DNA of 7,022 nucleotides from Gammaproteobacteria bacterium (GTDB lineage Bacteria; Gemmatimonadota; Gemmatimonadetes; Longimicrobiales; Gaopeijiaceae). Shown here piece by piece: positions 1-6,727 of the stretch; position 1 is the stretch's first letter; every line of letters starts with the position of its first letter. The notes under the pieces were generated by a model. The model searched no databases. It had not been told where the DNA came from and was given only the letters and a program-made list of their open reading frames with translations. The stretch lies in contig JAHEKL010000147.1 of assembly GCA_024638345.1 (NCBI GenBank), positions 1 through 7,022 on the forward strand, given 5' to 3'. The translations under genes were made by a program, and so were the position numbers.

Positions 1-1
1 G

Positions 2-1510
2 AGCATCGGCTTGGGAATTTCCGGCGATCTCCTCTTGCGAGGCGTCGGAGGTCCCGGTGTCAATGTCTTCCTCCTCTTTGCAGGTCTCGGTCTGGCGACC
101 GTGTGCGTGTCGAGGGCCGCGAGGGTGGAGATCAGCCTCGAGGGAAAGATGTGGATCGGATTCGGTGTCCTGTGCGCGGCGGGTGTCGTGTTGCGCGGAT
201 CGCCCACGCTCCGCCTGCTCGCCTTCCTCTGCGCAGCCGCCGCCTTCGCGGTGCCTGCCCTCCACGCCGGCGCCGCCTGGGTGACCCGGACGGGTGTCCT
301 ACAGCTCCTGGAATCGCTGGTCGCCGCTCCTCTCTTCGGCCTGGTGGGCAGCGTTCGGCTGTTGCCCGGAGCCGGTTGGCGAGCGCCCACCCCGACGTCA
401 GCGGAGGTGAGTCGGGGCGGGCGTCTGACGCGGCTCGCGCTCAAGGGGATCCTACTGGCCGCCCCGCCTCTCGTGGTCTTCGGGGCGCTCTTCGTATCCG
501 CGGACGCCATCTTCGCAGACCTCGTCAGCGAGGTCTTCCGCGTCGATCTGGAGGCCCTGATCTCGCACGGGATGATCATCGCACTTCTGTCCTGGCTGGC
601 CTGCGGATACATGGCCGGATTCGTGACCGGCACCCGGATCGACTCCCTCGGGACCGTGGGGCTTTCTCGCCCCACCCTGGGAATCGTCGAAGTCGGTACG
701 GCGCTGGCCCTGGTGGACCTTCTGTTCGTGAGCTTCGTGGCTGTGCAATTCCGATATCTGTTCGGGGGTTCCGAGCTCGTGGGAGTGACCCCGGGATTGA
801 CCTACGCGGCCTATGCCAGGGAGGGGTTCTTCCAGTTGGTCGCAGCCTCCGCCCTGGTGGTACCCTGGCTGCTCGGCGCCGACTGGCTTCTGCGAGACGC
901 CGATCGAGGAGCGCGGTTCGCCTACGTGTCCTTCGCGGGTCTGCAACTGTTGCTACTGCTGGCGATCGTCGTCTCCGCTCTCCAGCGCATGCGTGTCTAC
1001 CAAGACGTGTATGGGATGACCGAGCTCCGTCTGTTCGCCACGGCGTTCCTGGCCTGGGTATCGATCCTCGTGCTGTGGTTCGCCGCCACGGTGCTCAGGG
1101 CTCGACGAACCCGTTTCGTGTTCGGGACGCTCGTGGGCGGCTTCGGGTTGGTCGCTTCGCTTCATCTTCTCAATCCCGACGCGCTCGTCGCGCGGACCAA
1201 TCTCGACCGAGCCGGTGCCGGCGCGGCTACGGGGGAAGTCGTAGGCCCGGCACTGGATGTGTCCTACCTCACCTCGCTCGGCAGTGACGCTGCTCCGATT
1301 CTCCTGGAGGCATTGGACGATTCGAGCGGATTCGATCTGAGCACATCCGAAAGGTGCCGCATCGCCCGTCGTCTCCTGCGAGCGTGGGGACCGTCCGTGC
1401 CAACGGATTGGAGAAGCTGGAACTGGTCGGTCCACAGGGCCCGCGAGATGGTTCGTGCGGAAGCCCCCAGCCTTCGCCGGCTCGCGCCGAGCCGGATGAG
1501 ATGCGGCTGA
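2..1510 (+). CDS. DUF4173 (DUF4153-like) multi-pass membrane protein, 5' end missing
   Basis: An integral inner-membrane protein of unknown function. The reading frame is open to the left edge. The TTG at 11 has no visible ribosome site, so the true start probably lies outside the window. Counting from that TTG, hydrophobic segments fall near residues 15-35, 48-62, 68-90, 98-117, 144-164, 184-206, 227-246, 273-293, 304-323, 342-362 and 369-386. Family-like blocks, recognised from memory, are FGALFVSADAIF (157-168), VDLLFVSFVAVQFRYLFGG (235-253), TYAAYAREGFFQLVA (264-278), the YQDVYGMTELRLFA stretch (330-343) and LNPDALVARTNLDRA (387-401). After the last helix the roughly 110-residue C-terminal part is soluble and ends in a W-R-S-W-N-W segment (467-472), also usual in this family. 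It converges on the GGT gene with a 62-bp gap. Family assignment is fairly sure; function is unknown. Confidence 0.85.
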   Translation, partial: SIGLGISGDLLLRGVGGPGVNVFLLFAGLGLATVCVSRAARVEISLEGKMWIGFGVLCAAGVVLRGSPTLRLLAFLCAAAAFAVPALHAGAAWVTRTGVLQLLESLVAAPLFGLVGSVRLLPGAGWRAPTPTSAEVSRGGRLTRLALKGILLAAPPLVVFGALFVSADAIFADLVSEVFRVDLEALISHGMIIALLSWLACGYMAGFVTGTRIDSLGTVGLSRPTLGIVEVGTALALVDLLFVSFVAVQFRYLFGGSELVGVTPGLTYAAYAREGFFQLVAASALVVPWLLGADWLLRDADRGARFAYVSFAGLQLLLLLAIVVSALQRMRVYQDVYGMTELRLFATAFLAWVSILVLWFAATVLRARRTRFVFGTLVGGFGLVASLHLLNPDALVARTNLDRAGAGAATGEVVGPALDVSYLTSLGSDAAPILLEALDDSSGFDLSTSERCRIARRLLRAWGPSVPTDWRSWNWSVHRAREMVRAEAPSLRRLAPSRMRCG

Positions 1511-1516
1511 ACGGAG

Positions 1517-1561
1517 CCCGGCTCACTTCAGTGAGCGGGTCGGACACTTTCGGGTCCGGCC
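1517..1561. terminator. Convergent-gene hairpin pair, probable bidirectional terminator
   Basis: Two inverted repeats fill the gap between the two convergent stop codons. The first pairs 1517-1526 with 1531-1539 around a TTCA loop; its inner six pairs, GCTCAC/GTGAGC, are perfect, and after one bulged G the CCC/GGG arm adds three more. The second pairs 1538-1545 (GGTCGGAC) with 1554-1561 (GTCCGGCC) around an 8-base loop, with one T-G wobble in the + sense. The stems share bases 1538-1539, so they compete at that edge. Neither is followed by a clear T-run on either strand. The position and near symmetry suggest that they stop or protect transcripts from both sides; this is inference. Confidence 0.6.
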
Positions 1562-1572
1562 ACACGGGGCCC

Positions 1573-3312
1573 TCACATGCCCCGAGCCGTCCCTCCTCGC
1601 CGCGGATCGGCTACGCCGATCCATCTTCCGTCGGGCGTGGAGGCGATCGCCTGCACATCCCCCCAGACCTCCTTGTCCTCTTGGACGGTGTGCCCGAGAC
1701 CGCTGAGGCGCTCGGTCACACCCGAAGGTAGACCTCCGGGCTCGGATTCGATGCGGTCGGGAAGGTGCTGATGGTGCACGCGCGGTGCCTCCACGGCCTC
1801 GGCCAGCGTCATCCCATGATCGATCACGTTGGAGATCACCTGGAACACGGTGGTGATGATCGTGGGGCCGCCAGGCGTTCCGAGCACCATACACAGCTCG
1901 CCTCGCGGATCCAGCACGATCGTCGGCGTCATCGCCGATAGCATTCTCTTCCCTGGCTCGATGGCGTTCGCTTCACCCTGGACCAGGCCGAAGTAGTTGG
2001 GCTTGCCCGGCACGACGCTGAAGTCGTCCATCTCGTTGTTCAGCAGGAAACCCCCACCCTCGACGACCAACTTGCTCCCGTACCAGGTATTGAGCGTGGT
2101 CGTCAGGGAGGCCGCGCCGCCCCCGGGGTCGACGATCGAGACGTGGGTGGTGTCCGTCCCTTCCGAGCGGAGGACTCCGCCTCCTCGCGGGGCCCGTGAA
2201 GGATCGGAGAGGTCGGGCGTCTCCGGCCCGAAGCTGGCTGCATGTATCGCATCAGAGGGTGTCGCTCCGGCCCGAGTGATGGTTCTTGCGCGGTCCCTTC
2301 CGTACGCCTTGGACACCAACTCCAGAATGGGAACGTCCACGAAGTCGGGATCGGCCAGGTGATGGTTCCGATCGACGAAGGCGCGCCGCCACGCCTCCGC
2401 CAGCAGGTGGACATGCTCCGGACCGTGCCACGGAAGACCACCCAACTTCACTGCATCCAGGATGCTGGCCGTTCCCGCGAGAGTCGTCCCCCCGGATGAG
2501 GACGGGGGCATGGAGAGGATCTCGTACCCTCGGTAGTCGAATCGCACGGGCTCGCGCCAAGCGGTCTCGTAGCCGGACAGGTCTCGGTGTCCCAGAATCC
2601 CCTTCCCTCGCTCCATTTCGCGCACGATCAGGTCCGCCGTTTGCCCTCTGTAGAATCCGTCGGCTCCGTGGTCACGGATACGGGCGAGCGTGCGGGCGAG
2701 ATCCGGCTGACGGAAGGTGTCGCCGACCGCCGCTGGCACTGGTAGGCCTTGCTCCTTCCGGGGTAGGAACACCGCTGCCGACTGGGGGAAACGCCGCAGT
2801 CCCTCCACGATATGTGGTGGAAAGGAGGCCGCGAAGCGCTCTTCAACGACGAACCCGTCGGCCAGGTCGATCGCCGGCTCGACCAGGTCGCTCCAAGGCC
2901 GCGAGCCCAAACGTCGATGCGCTTCCCAGAGGCCTGCGACCGCACCGGGGACCGCCGCGCTCAGATGCCCGAGAACAGACCGTTCGCCCACCTCCCCGCC
3001 CTCGACGAACATGCTACGTGTCGCGCGGCCGGGGGCCTTGGAGCGGGCGTCGAGGGACGAAACGGATCCGTCGGCGGCTCGAGTCAGAAGAAAGCTCCCT
3101 CCCGCCAGGTTTCCGGCCTCGGGATTGACCACCGCGAGGGCGAACGTGGCGGCAACCACGGCGTCCACGGCGTTGCCACCGGCGCGCAGGACCAGGAGCC
3201 CGACCTCCGATGCGTACCGATCCGTGGTCGAGACCATCGCCGTGTCTCCAGAGACCTCGTGGGCACGGCGTGGCTCCAGCCACCCCGATGGCCAGTTCTC
3301 GAATCGGCTCAT
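1573..3312 (-). CDS. ggt: Gamma-glutamyltransferase (glutathione hydrolase), Ntn-hydrolase
   Basis: Transfers or hydrolyses the gamma-glutamyl group of glutathione and related peptides. It is made as a 579-residue precursor that should cut itself before Thr388 (GTD|TTHVSIVD), giving a small subunit of about 192 residues. Length and cut site nearly match E. coli Ggt (580 residues, Thr391). Aligning by eye, Arg90 (E. coli R114), Asn408 (N411), Glu427 (Q430), Asp430 (D433), Ser459 (S462) and Gly481-Gly482 (G483-G484) are kept. Ala460 replaces S463. The lid-loop region is present (435-446). The chosen start is ATG 3312; AAGG lies 10 bases upstream (weak). The frame runs on to an ATG at 3483, but that would cover the promoter of the divergent gene and adds a Pro/Arg-rich, non-conserved stretch. 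Neither start gives a recognisable signal peptide, although GGTs are usually periplasmic or secreted. The stop is TGA. The family call is firm; substrate preference is not known. Confidence 0.93.
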   Translation of the reverse strand: MSRFENWPSGWLEPRRAHEVSGDTAMVSTTDRYASEVGLLVLRAGGNAVDAVVAATFALAVVNPEAGNLAGGSFLLTRAADGSVSSLDARSKAPGRATRSMFVEGGEVGERSVLGHLSAAVPGAVAGLWEAHRRLGSRPWSDLVEPAIDLADGFVVEERFAASFPPHIVEGLRRFPQSAAVFLPRKEQGLPVPAAVGDTFRQPDLARTLARIRDHGADGFYRGQTADLIVREMERGKGILGHRDLSGYETAWREPVRFDYRGYEILSMPPSSSGGTTLAGTASILDAVKLGGLPWHGPEHVHLLAEAWRRAFVDRNHHLADPDFVDVPILELVSKAYGRDRARTITRAGATPSDAIHAASFGPETPDLSDPSRAPRGGGVLRSEGTDTTHVSIVDPGGGAASLTTTLNTWYGSKLVVEGGGFLLNNEMDDFSVVPGKPNYFGLVQGEANAIEPGKRMLSAMTPTIVLDPRGELCMVLGTPGGPTIITTVFQVISNVIDHGMTLAEAVEAPRVHHQHLPDRIESEPGGLPSGVTERLSGLGHTVQEDKEVWGDVQAIASTPDGRWIGVADPRRGGTARGM

Positions 3313-3419
3313 AGGGAACAAGCCTTGGGGCTGACGCGGTAAGGAGACCGGGACATGCGGAGAATCTAGCCTCTCGACGAAGGCGGAGGGTCGGACGGAA
3401 GGTGCGTCACCCGCGCTCG

Positions 3420-3449
3420 TTGACGGATGAGAGACCCGCCGTCTACTAT
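3420..3449 (+). promoter_or_regulatory. Candidate sigma-70-type promoter of the PQQ dehydrogenase gene
   Basis: TTGACG at 3420-3425 matches the -35 consensus at five of six bases. TACTAT at 3444-3449 matches the -10 consensus at four of six, and the spacer is 18 bp. Transcription would begin near 3456, giving a leader of about 44 nt. The leader contains a small inverted repeat, CTTAC (3461-3465) and GTAAG (3471-3475). The site sits inside the 187-bp divergent spacer. No equally good promoter was seen for the - strand gene; CTAGATTCT on that strand (rc of 3361-3369) is only a weak -10-like match. Consensus matching by eye only. Confidence 0.4.
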
Positions 3450-3487
3450 CACCGATTATCCTTACGAGCAGTAAGAGAAACAACTCC

Positions 3488-3493
3488 GAGAGG
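3488..3493 (+). promoter_or_regulatory. Ribosome binding site of the PQQ dehydrogenase gene
   Basis: GAGAGG lies six bases before the ATG at 3500. Together with the signal peptide that follows directly, it fixes this ATG as the start. Confidence 0.6.
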
Positions 3494-3499
3494 CTGACA

Positions 3500-5557
3500 A
3501 TGCCCAGTGAAATTCACCGCCCGCTCTGGTTCTCCCGGCTCGCTGTTTCGAGCCTTGCGCTCTCTCTGTTTCTCATGGGAGCGGTTGCGGTTCCCGTGAT
3601 GGCACAGAACGCCGGAAACCCCTACGGAGAATGGCGCTACATCTGGGCTGACATGTCGAGCACGCGGTACTCCCCGGTGGACCAGATCAATGCGGACAAC
3701 TTCGAGGACCTGGAAGTCGCCTGGGTCTGGCGGGGTGACAACTTCAGTCCCTCACCGGACTTCATCATGCGGTCGACTCCCATCTATGTGGATGGGATGC
3801 TGTATACGGTCGCCGGCACACGACGTACGGTGGCGGCGATCGATCCATCCACGGGTGAGACGATCTGGACGTTCCGTGAGCCCTACACGGAGCGTTGGGA
3901 GGGATCACCTCGAAAGAATTACGGTCGGGGGGTCGCCTACGCGGAGGTCGATGGGCGGGGCGTGATCTACGTCGTCACTCCGGCGTTCTTCCTCCACGCG
4001 CTGGATGCCAAGACCGGCGAACCCATCGAAGGATTCGGAGGCCAGATGCCGATCGACGGGTTCCCCGAGACGGGGACGGTCGACATGATGGCCACCCTCG
4101 GACACCCCTACGACGTCTACTCCGGTGTCGATCCCGAGGTGGGGGCGATCACGACTTCATCACCTCCTCTCATCGTGAACGGTGTGATCATCGTCGGGAA
4201 CTCCGCTCACCAGGGGGGAGGCTACACGCGCCTCGAGAACATTCCCGGAGACGTGCAGGCCTTCGACGCCCGCACCGGGGAGCATCTCTGGACGTTTCAT
4301 ACGATCCCCAGAGCGGGCGAGTTCGGAAACGATACCTGGGAGAACGACGCCTGGGAGTGGACCGGGAACACGAACGTGTGGGCTCCCCTCTCCGCCGACC
4401 CCGATGCGAATCTGGTCTACCTTCCGACGGACGCGCCGACGAACGACTACTTCGGCGGGTTCCGCCCCGGCGACAATCTGTTCAGCAGCAGCCTGGTGGC
4501 GGTGGACATTCGGACCGGTGAGAGACGGTGGCACTTCCAGATGATCCATCACGACATCTGGGATTGGGATCTTCCCGTTGCGACGCAGCTCGTGGACGTC
4601 ACGGTCGACGGGGTGGAGATTCCCGCCGCCGTCCAGACCTCGAAACAGACGTTCGTCTATGCGTTCAACCGTGTGACCGGCGAGCCGATCTGGCCGATTG
4701 AAGAGCGGCCCGTGCCCCCCGGAGACGTCCCCGGCGAGTGGTACTCACCCACCCAGCCCTTCCCCTCCCGGCCGGCAGCATACGAGCTACAAGGGCTATC
4801 CGAGGACGATCTGATGGACTTCACGCCCGAGCTTCGTGCGATGGCGCTCGAAGCGGTGAGTGACGTCAAGCTCGGGCCGATCTTCACCCCCTACGTGCAC
4901 CTGGACAACGAAGACGGCTGGCGGTCGGCCGCCCAGTGCCCGAGCGCCACGGGAGGCACCAACATCCCGGGCGGACCGGTGATCGACCCCACTTCCGGAA
5001 TCCTATACGTCCAGTCGCGGAAGGCGTGCAGCGGTGGCGTGCTCGGCCCGGGCTCGAATCGGGACGACGGCTCGCCGCAGGACAATCAGCCGGGCCGGAC
5101 GGTGGTCGACTTCGCGTCGGCGCCCGGAGGCGGGTTCGCAGCCATCGACGGTCTTCCGATCTTCAAGCCGCCTTACGGACGGATCACTGCGATCGACATG
5201 AACACCGGCGAGCATCTCTGGTGGATCCCCAACGGCGACACTCCGGACGAGATCGCCGAGCACCCGCTCCTCGAGGGCGTGGACATCCCGAACACCGGCT
5301 ATCAGGGGAATGCAACCGCCCTGGTGACCAGCACGCTCCTCATGTTCGCGGAAGGGCGGGGTGGACGACCTGCCTGGTATGCAGCGGACAAGCGGACGGG
5401 TGAGAGGGTCGGTTCGGTCGAGATTCCAGCGCCGGTGAACACGGCCCCGATGACGTTCCTGCACGAGGGCGTCCAGTATGTGGTGGTACCCATCGCCGGA
5501 GAGGGTCCAGACGGAGAGCGGATTCCGGGTTCGCTAGCCGCGCTCAGACTTCCCTAG
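3500..5557 (+). CDS. Exported PQQ-dependent dehydrogenase (quinoprotein beta-propeller), no haem domain
   Basis: A periplasmic oxidoreductase of the quinoprotein glucose/alcohol dehydrogenase superfamily, which oxidises alcohols or sugars with bound pyrroloquinoline quinone. The 685-residue protein starts with a signal peptide (hydrophobic core about 14-32, likely cut VMA|QN after residue 35). The N-terminal GEWRYIWADMSSTRYSP block (43-59) and I-N-A-D-N-F (63-68) are typical of the family. At least seven A-x-D-x-x-T-G-type propeller repeats are visible, near 113, 167, 254, 334, 388, 564 and 628; some are degenerate. The HHDIWDWDLP motif (350-359) is present, and Lys382 lies 27 residues after Asp355, the same spacing as the Asp466/Lys493 pair of E. 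coli membrane glucose dehydrogenase as I recall it. There is no CxxCH, so no covalent haem c. The only two cysteines are 480 and 510, so there is no vicinal disulphide of the methanol dehydrogenase type. The usual FTPP block reads FTPY (462-465). No PQQ synthesis genes are nearby. The substrate and electron acceptor cannot be told from sequence. Confidence 0.9.
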   Translation: MPSEIHRPLWFSRLAVSSLALSLFLMGAVAVPVMAQNAGNPYGEWRYIWADMSSTRYSPVDQINADNFEDLEVAWVWRGDNFSPSPDFIMRSTPIYVDGMLYTVAGTRRTVAAIDPSTGETIWTFREPYTERWEGSPRKNYGRGVAYAEVDGRGVIYVVTPAFFLHALDAKTGEPIEGFGGQMPIDGFPETGTVDMMATLGHPYDVYSGVDPEVGAITTSSPPLIVNGVIIVGNSAHQGGGYTRLENIPGDVQAFDARTGEHLWTFHTIPRAGEFGNDTWENDAWEWTGNTNVWAPLSADPDANLVYLPTDAPTNDYFGGFRPGDNLFSSSLVAVDIRTGERRWHFQMIHHDIWDWDLPVATQLVDVTVDGVEIPAAVQTSKQTFVYAFNRVTGEPIWPIEERPVPPGDVPGEWYSPTQPFPSRPAAYELQGLSEDDLMDFTPELRAMALEAVSDVKLGPIFTPYVHLDNEDGWRSAAQCPSATGGTNIPGGPVIDPTSGILYVQSRKACSGGVLGPGSNRDDGSPQDNQPGRTVVDFASAPGGGFAAIDGLPIFKPPYGRITAIDMNTGEHLWWIPNGDTPDEIAEHPLLEGVDIPNTGYQGNATALVTSTLLMFAEGRGGRPAWYAADKRTGERVGSVEIPAPVNTAPMTFLHEGVQYVVVPIAGEGPDGERIPGSLAALRLP

Positions 5558-5577
5558 CAGGCGAGTTTCGGTTTCGA

Positions 5578-5624
5578 GGCGCCGGCGTCCGAGCCACCCC
5601 GGGCGCCGGCGTTGTCTTTTTCTT
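5578..5624 (+). terminator. Strong intrinsic (Rho-independent) terminator after the PQQ gene
   Basis: The left arm 5578-5590 pairs with 5601-5613 to give 13 base pairs, almost all G-C. Three are G-T wobbles, two of them at the base of the stem. The loop is 10 bases (5591-5600). A T-rich tract follows (TTGTCTTTTTCTT, overlapping the end of the stem). It begins 20 bp after the stop codon at 5557. Each arm also contains the self-complementary octamer CGCCGGCG. Confidence 0.85.
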
Positions 5625-5642
5625 GCTGAGGTGCAGAACTCC

Positions 5643-5650
5643 GGGAGGAG
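5643..5650 (+). promoter_or_regulatory. Ribosome binding site deciding the LD-carboxypeptidase start
   Basis: GGGAGGAG lies five bases before TTG 5656. This near-ideal Shine-Dalgarno favours that TTG over the in-frame TTG at 5623, which lies within the T-tract of the upstream terminator and has no such site. Confidence 0.75.
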
Positions 5651-5655
5651 CGGCG

Positions 5656-6618
5656 TTGTCGAAACCTCCAGCTCGTGAGGTGTGGGCGCGGCCGCGCGCG
5701 CTTTTCGATGGCGCCCAGGTGGCGCTCGTAGCGCCTGCGGGCCCGCTCGCTAGAGACCGCATCGAGGCGTCCCAAGACCGGTGTCGCACCCTCGGACTCG
5801 AGCCCGTCGTGACCCCCTCGGCTGCCGCGCGACAAGGGTTCCTCGCCGGACCCGACGAGCAACGGCTCGAGGACCTCCAGACCGCCTTCGACGATCCGAG
5901 CATCGATGCCGTATGGGCGCTCAGAGGGGGCTACGGGACCCTTCGAATCGTGGACGACCTGAGCCTCGAACGCCAGCGCAGCGACCCCATTCCCTTCATC
6001 GGCTTCAGTGACAACACCACGCTTCACGTCCGCCTTTCGGCACAAAACGCAATCTCGTTTCACGGGCCGCATCCGGGAGGCGACTTCCCGACCGAGACGG
6101 AGGAGTTCTTTCGTAGGGTCCTCTACGAGGCGCGTCCCGCTGGGCTTCTGACTGGGCGCCCTGGCGATCCCGCGCCCGTCTCCCTTGTCGGAGGTGTCGC
6201 CGAAGGTCCTCTCTGGGGAGGGAATCTGTCGATTCTCGCTGCCCTTTGCGGATCCACGTCCCGGTTGACCGCCGCGGGCCGGATCCTCATTCTCGAGGAG
6301 GTTGGCGAGCCGGCGTACCGGGTCGACCGAATGCTGTTGCAACTGACACGCGCTGGGGTTCTCGACGGTATGGCAGGGCTGGCGATCGGACGATTCACGG
6401 AAACTCCAGAGGGTGAGGAGAAAGCCGTGCGTGACGTGCTCTCGGAGTTCGCCGATCGATCCGGAGTTCCGGCAGTGGCTGATCTCCCGTTCGGCCACGT
6501 GGAGCACAACTCGACGCTCCCGCTGGGCACATGGGCCAGGCTCGACGGGGACAACGCGGGCCTCGAAATCCTGGAAGCCGCGGTGACCGCCCCCAGGGCT
6601 CGATCCAGCAAGCAATGA
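5656..6618 (+). CDS. ldcA: LD-carboxypeptidase, peptidase family S66 (LdcA/MccF type)
   Basis: A serine peptidase that removes the terminal D-amino acid from an L,D-peptide bond. In the LdcA branch this trims murein tetrapeptide to tripeptide in the cytoplasm during cell-wall recycling. The protein has 320 residues from TTG 5656, close to E. coli LdcA (about 300). The N-terminal domain opens with DGAQVALVAPAGP (18-30), and the ALRGGYGTLRI block follows near residue 92. The nucleophile is Ser118 in GFSDNTTL. The C-terminal domain has WGGNLSIL, then LILEEVGEPAYRVDRML with probable catalytic Glu214, and LPFGHVEHNSTLPLG with His281, completing the Ser-Glu-His triad of the family. No signal peptide is seen, so a cytoplasmic site is expected. 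The related MccF proteins give immunity to microcin C, but there are no microcin genes here, so wall recycling is the simpler reading. A strong terminator lies just upstream, so the source of its transcript is unclear. Family very sure; the LdcA role is likely. Confidence 0.92.
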   Translation: MSKPPAREVWARPRALFDGAQVALVAPAGPLARDRIEASQDRCRTLGLEPVVTPSAAARQGFLAGPDEQRLEDLQTAFDDPSIDAVWALRGGYGTLRIVDDLSLERQRSDPIPFIGFSDNTTLHVRLSAQNAISFHGPHPGGDFPTETEEFFRRVLYEARPAGLLTGRPGDPAPVSLVGGVAEGPLWGGNLSILAALCGSTSRLTAAGRILILEEVGEPAYRVDRMLLQLTRAGVLDGMAGLAIGRFTETPEGEEKAVRDVLSEFADRSGVPAVADLPFGHVEHNSTLPLGTWARLDGDNAGLEILEAAVTAPRARSSKQ

Positions 6619-6727
6619 CGCGATCCGGCTATGTGCGCGGAACGAACTCACGGCGTCACCACTACCATCATGTCTGAGCCGTCGGCGCGAGGGCGGACGG
6701 CAAGACCTCGACCCGGGACTTGATCCG

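Noticed and set aside
103..1287. 394-codon open frame, + strand, within the membrane protein gene
   Set aside because: Arg/Pro/Gly-rich translation typical of an out-of-frame read of GC-rich DNA; the overlapping frame has clear DUF4173 motifs.
2286..3128. 280-codon open frame on the + strand, antisense to ggt
   Set aside because: Low-complexity Arg/Pro/Ser composition with no recognisable domain; ggt on the other strand is complete and conserved.
3313..3483. In-frame 57-codon upstream extension of the GGT gene to an ATG at 3483
   Set aside because: It would overlap the promoter and leader of the divergent gene, has no conserved content or signal peptide, and lies outside the usual GGT length. 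ATG 3312 gives the family length.
3500..5557. Repeated TGEHLW-type DNA words as a repeat element
   Set aside because: They are the natural internal repeats of the beta-propeller, not a separate DNA repeat.
5623..5655. Upstream TTG start for the carboxypeptidase
   Set aside because: It lies in the terminator T-tract and lacks a ribosome site; TTG 5656 has GGGAGGAG five bases upstream.
6678..6701. Inverted repeat GCCGTC/GACGGC as a terminator for the carboxypeptidase gene
   Set aside because: Only six pairs with a 12-base loop and no T-run; expected by chance in DNA this GC-rich.
6631..6723. 30-codon open frame in the gap before the DUF3014 gene
   Set aside because: No ribosome site, no recognisable content, and no independent support.
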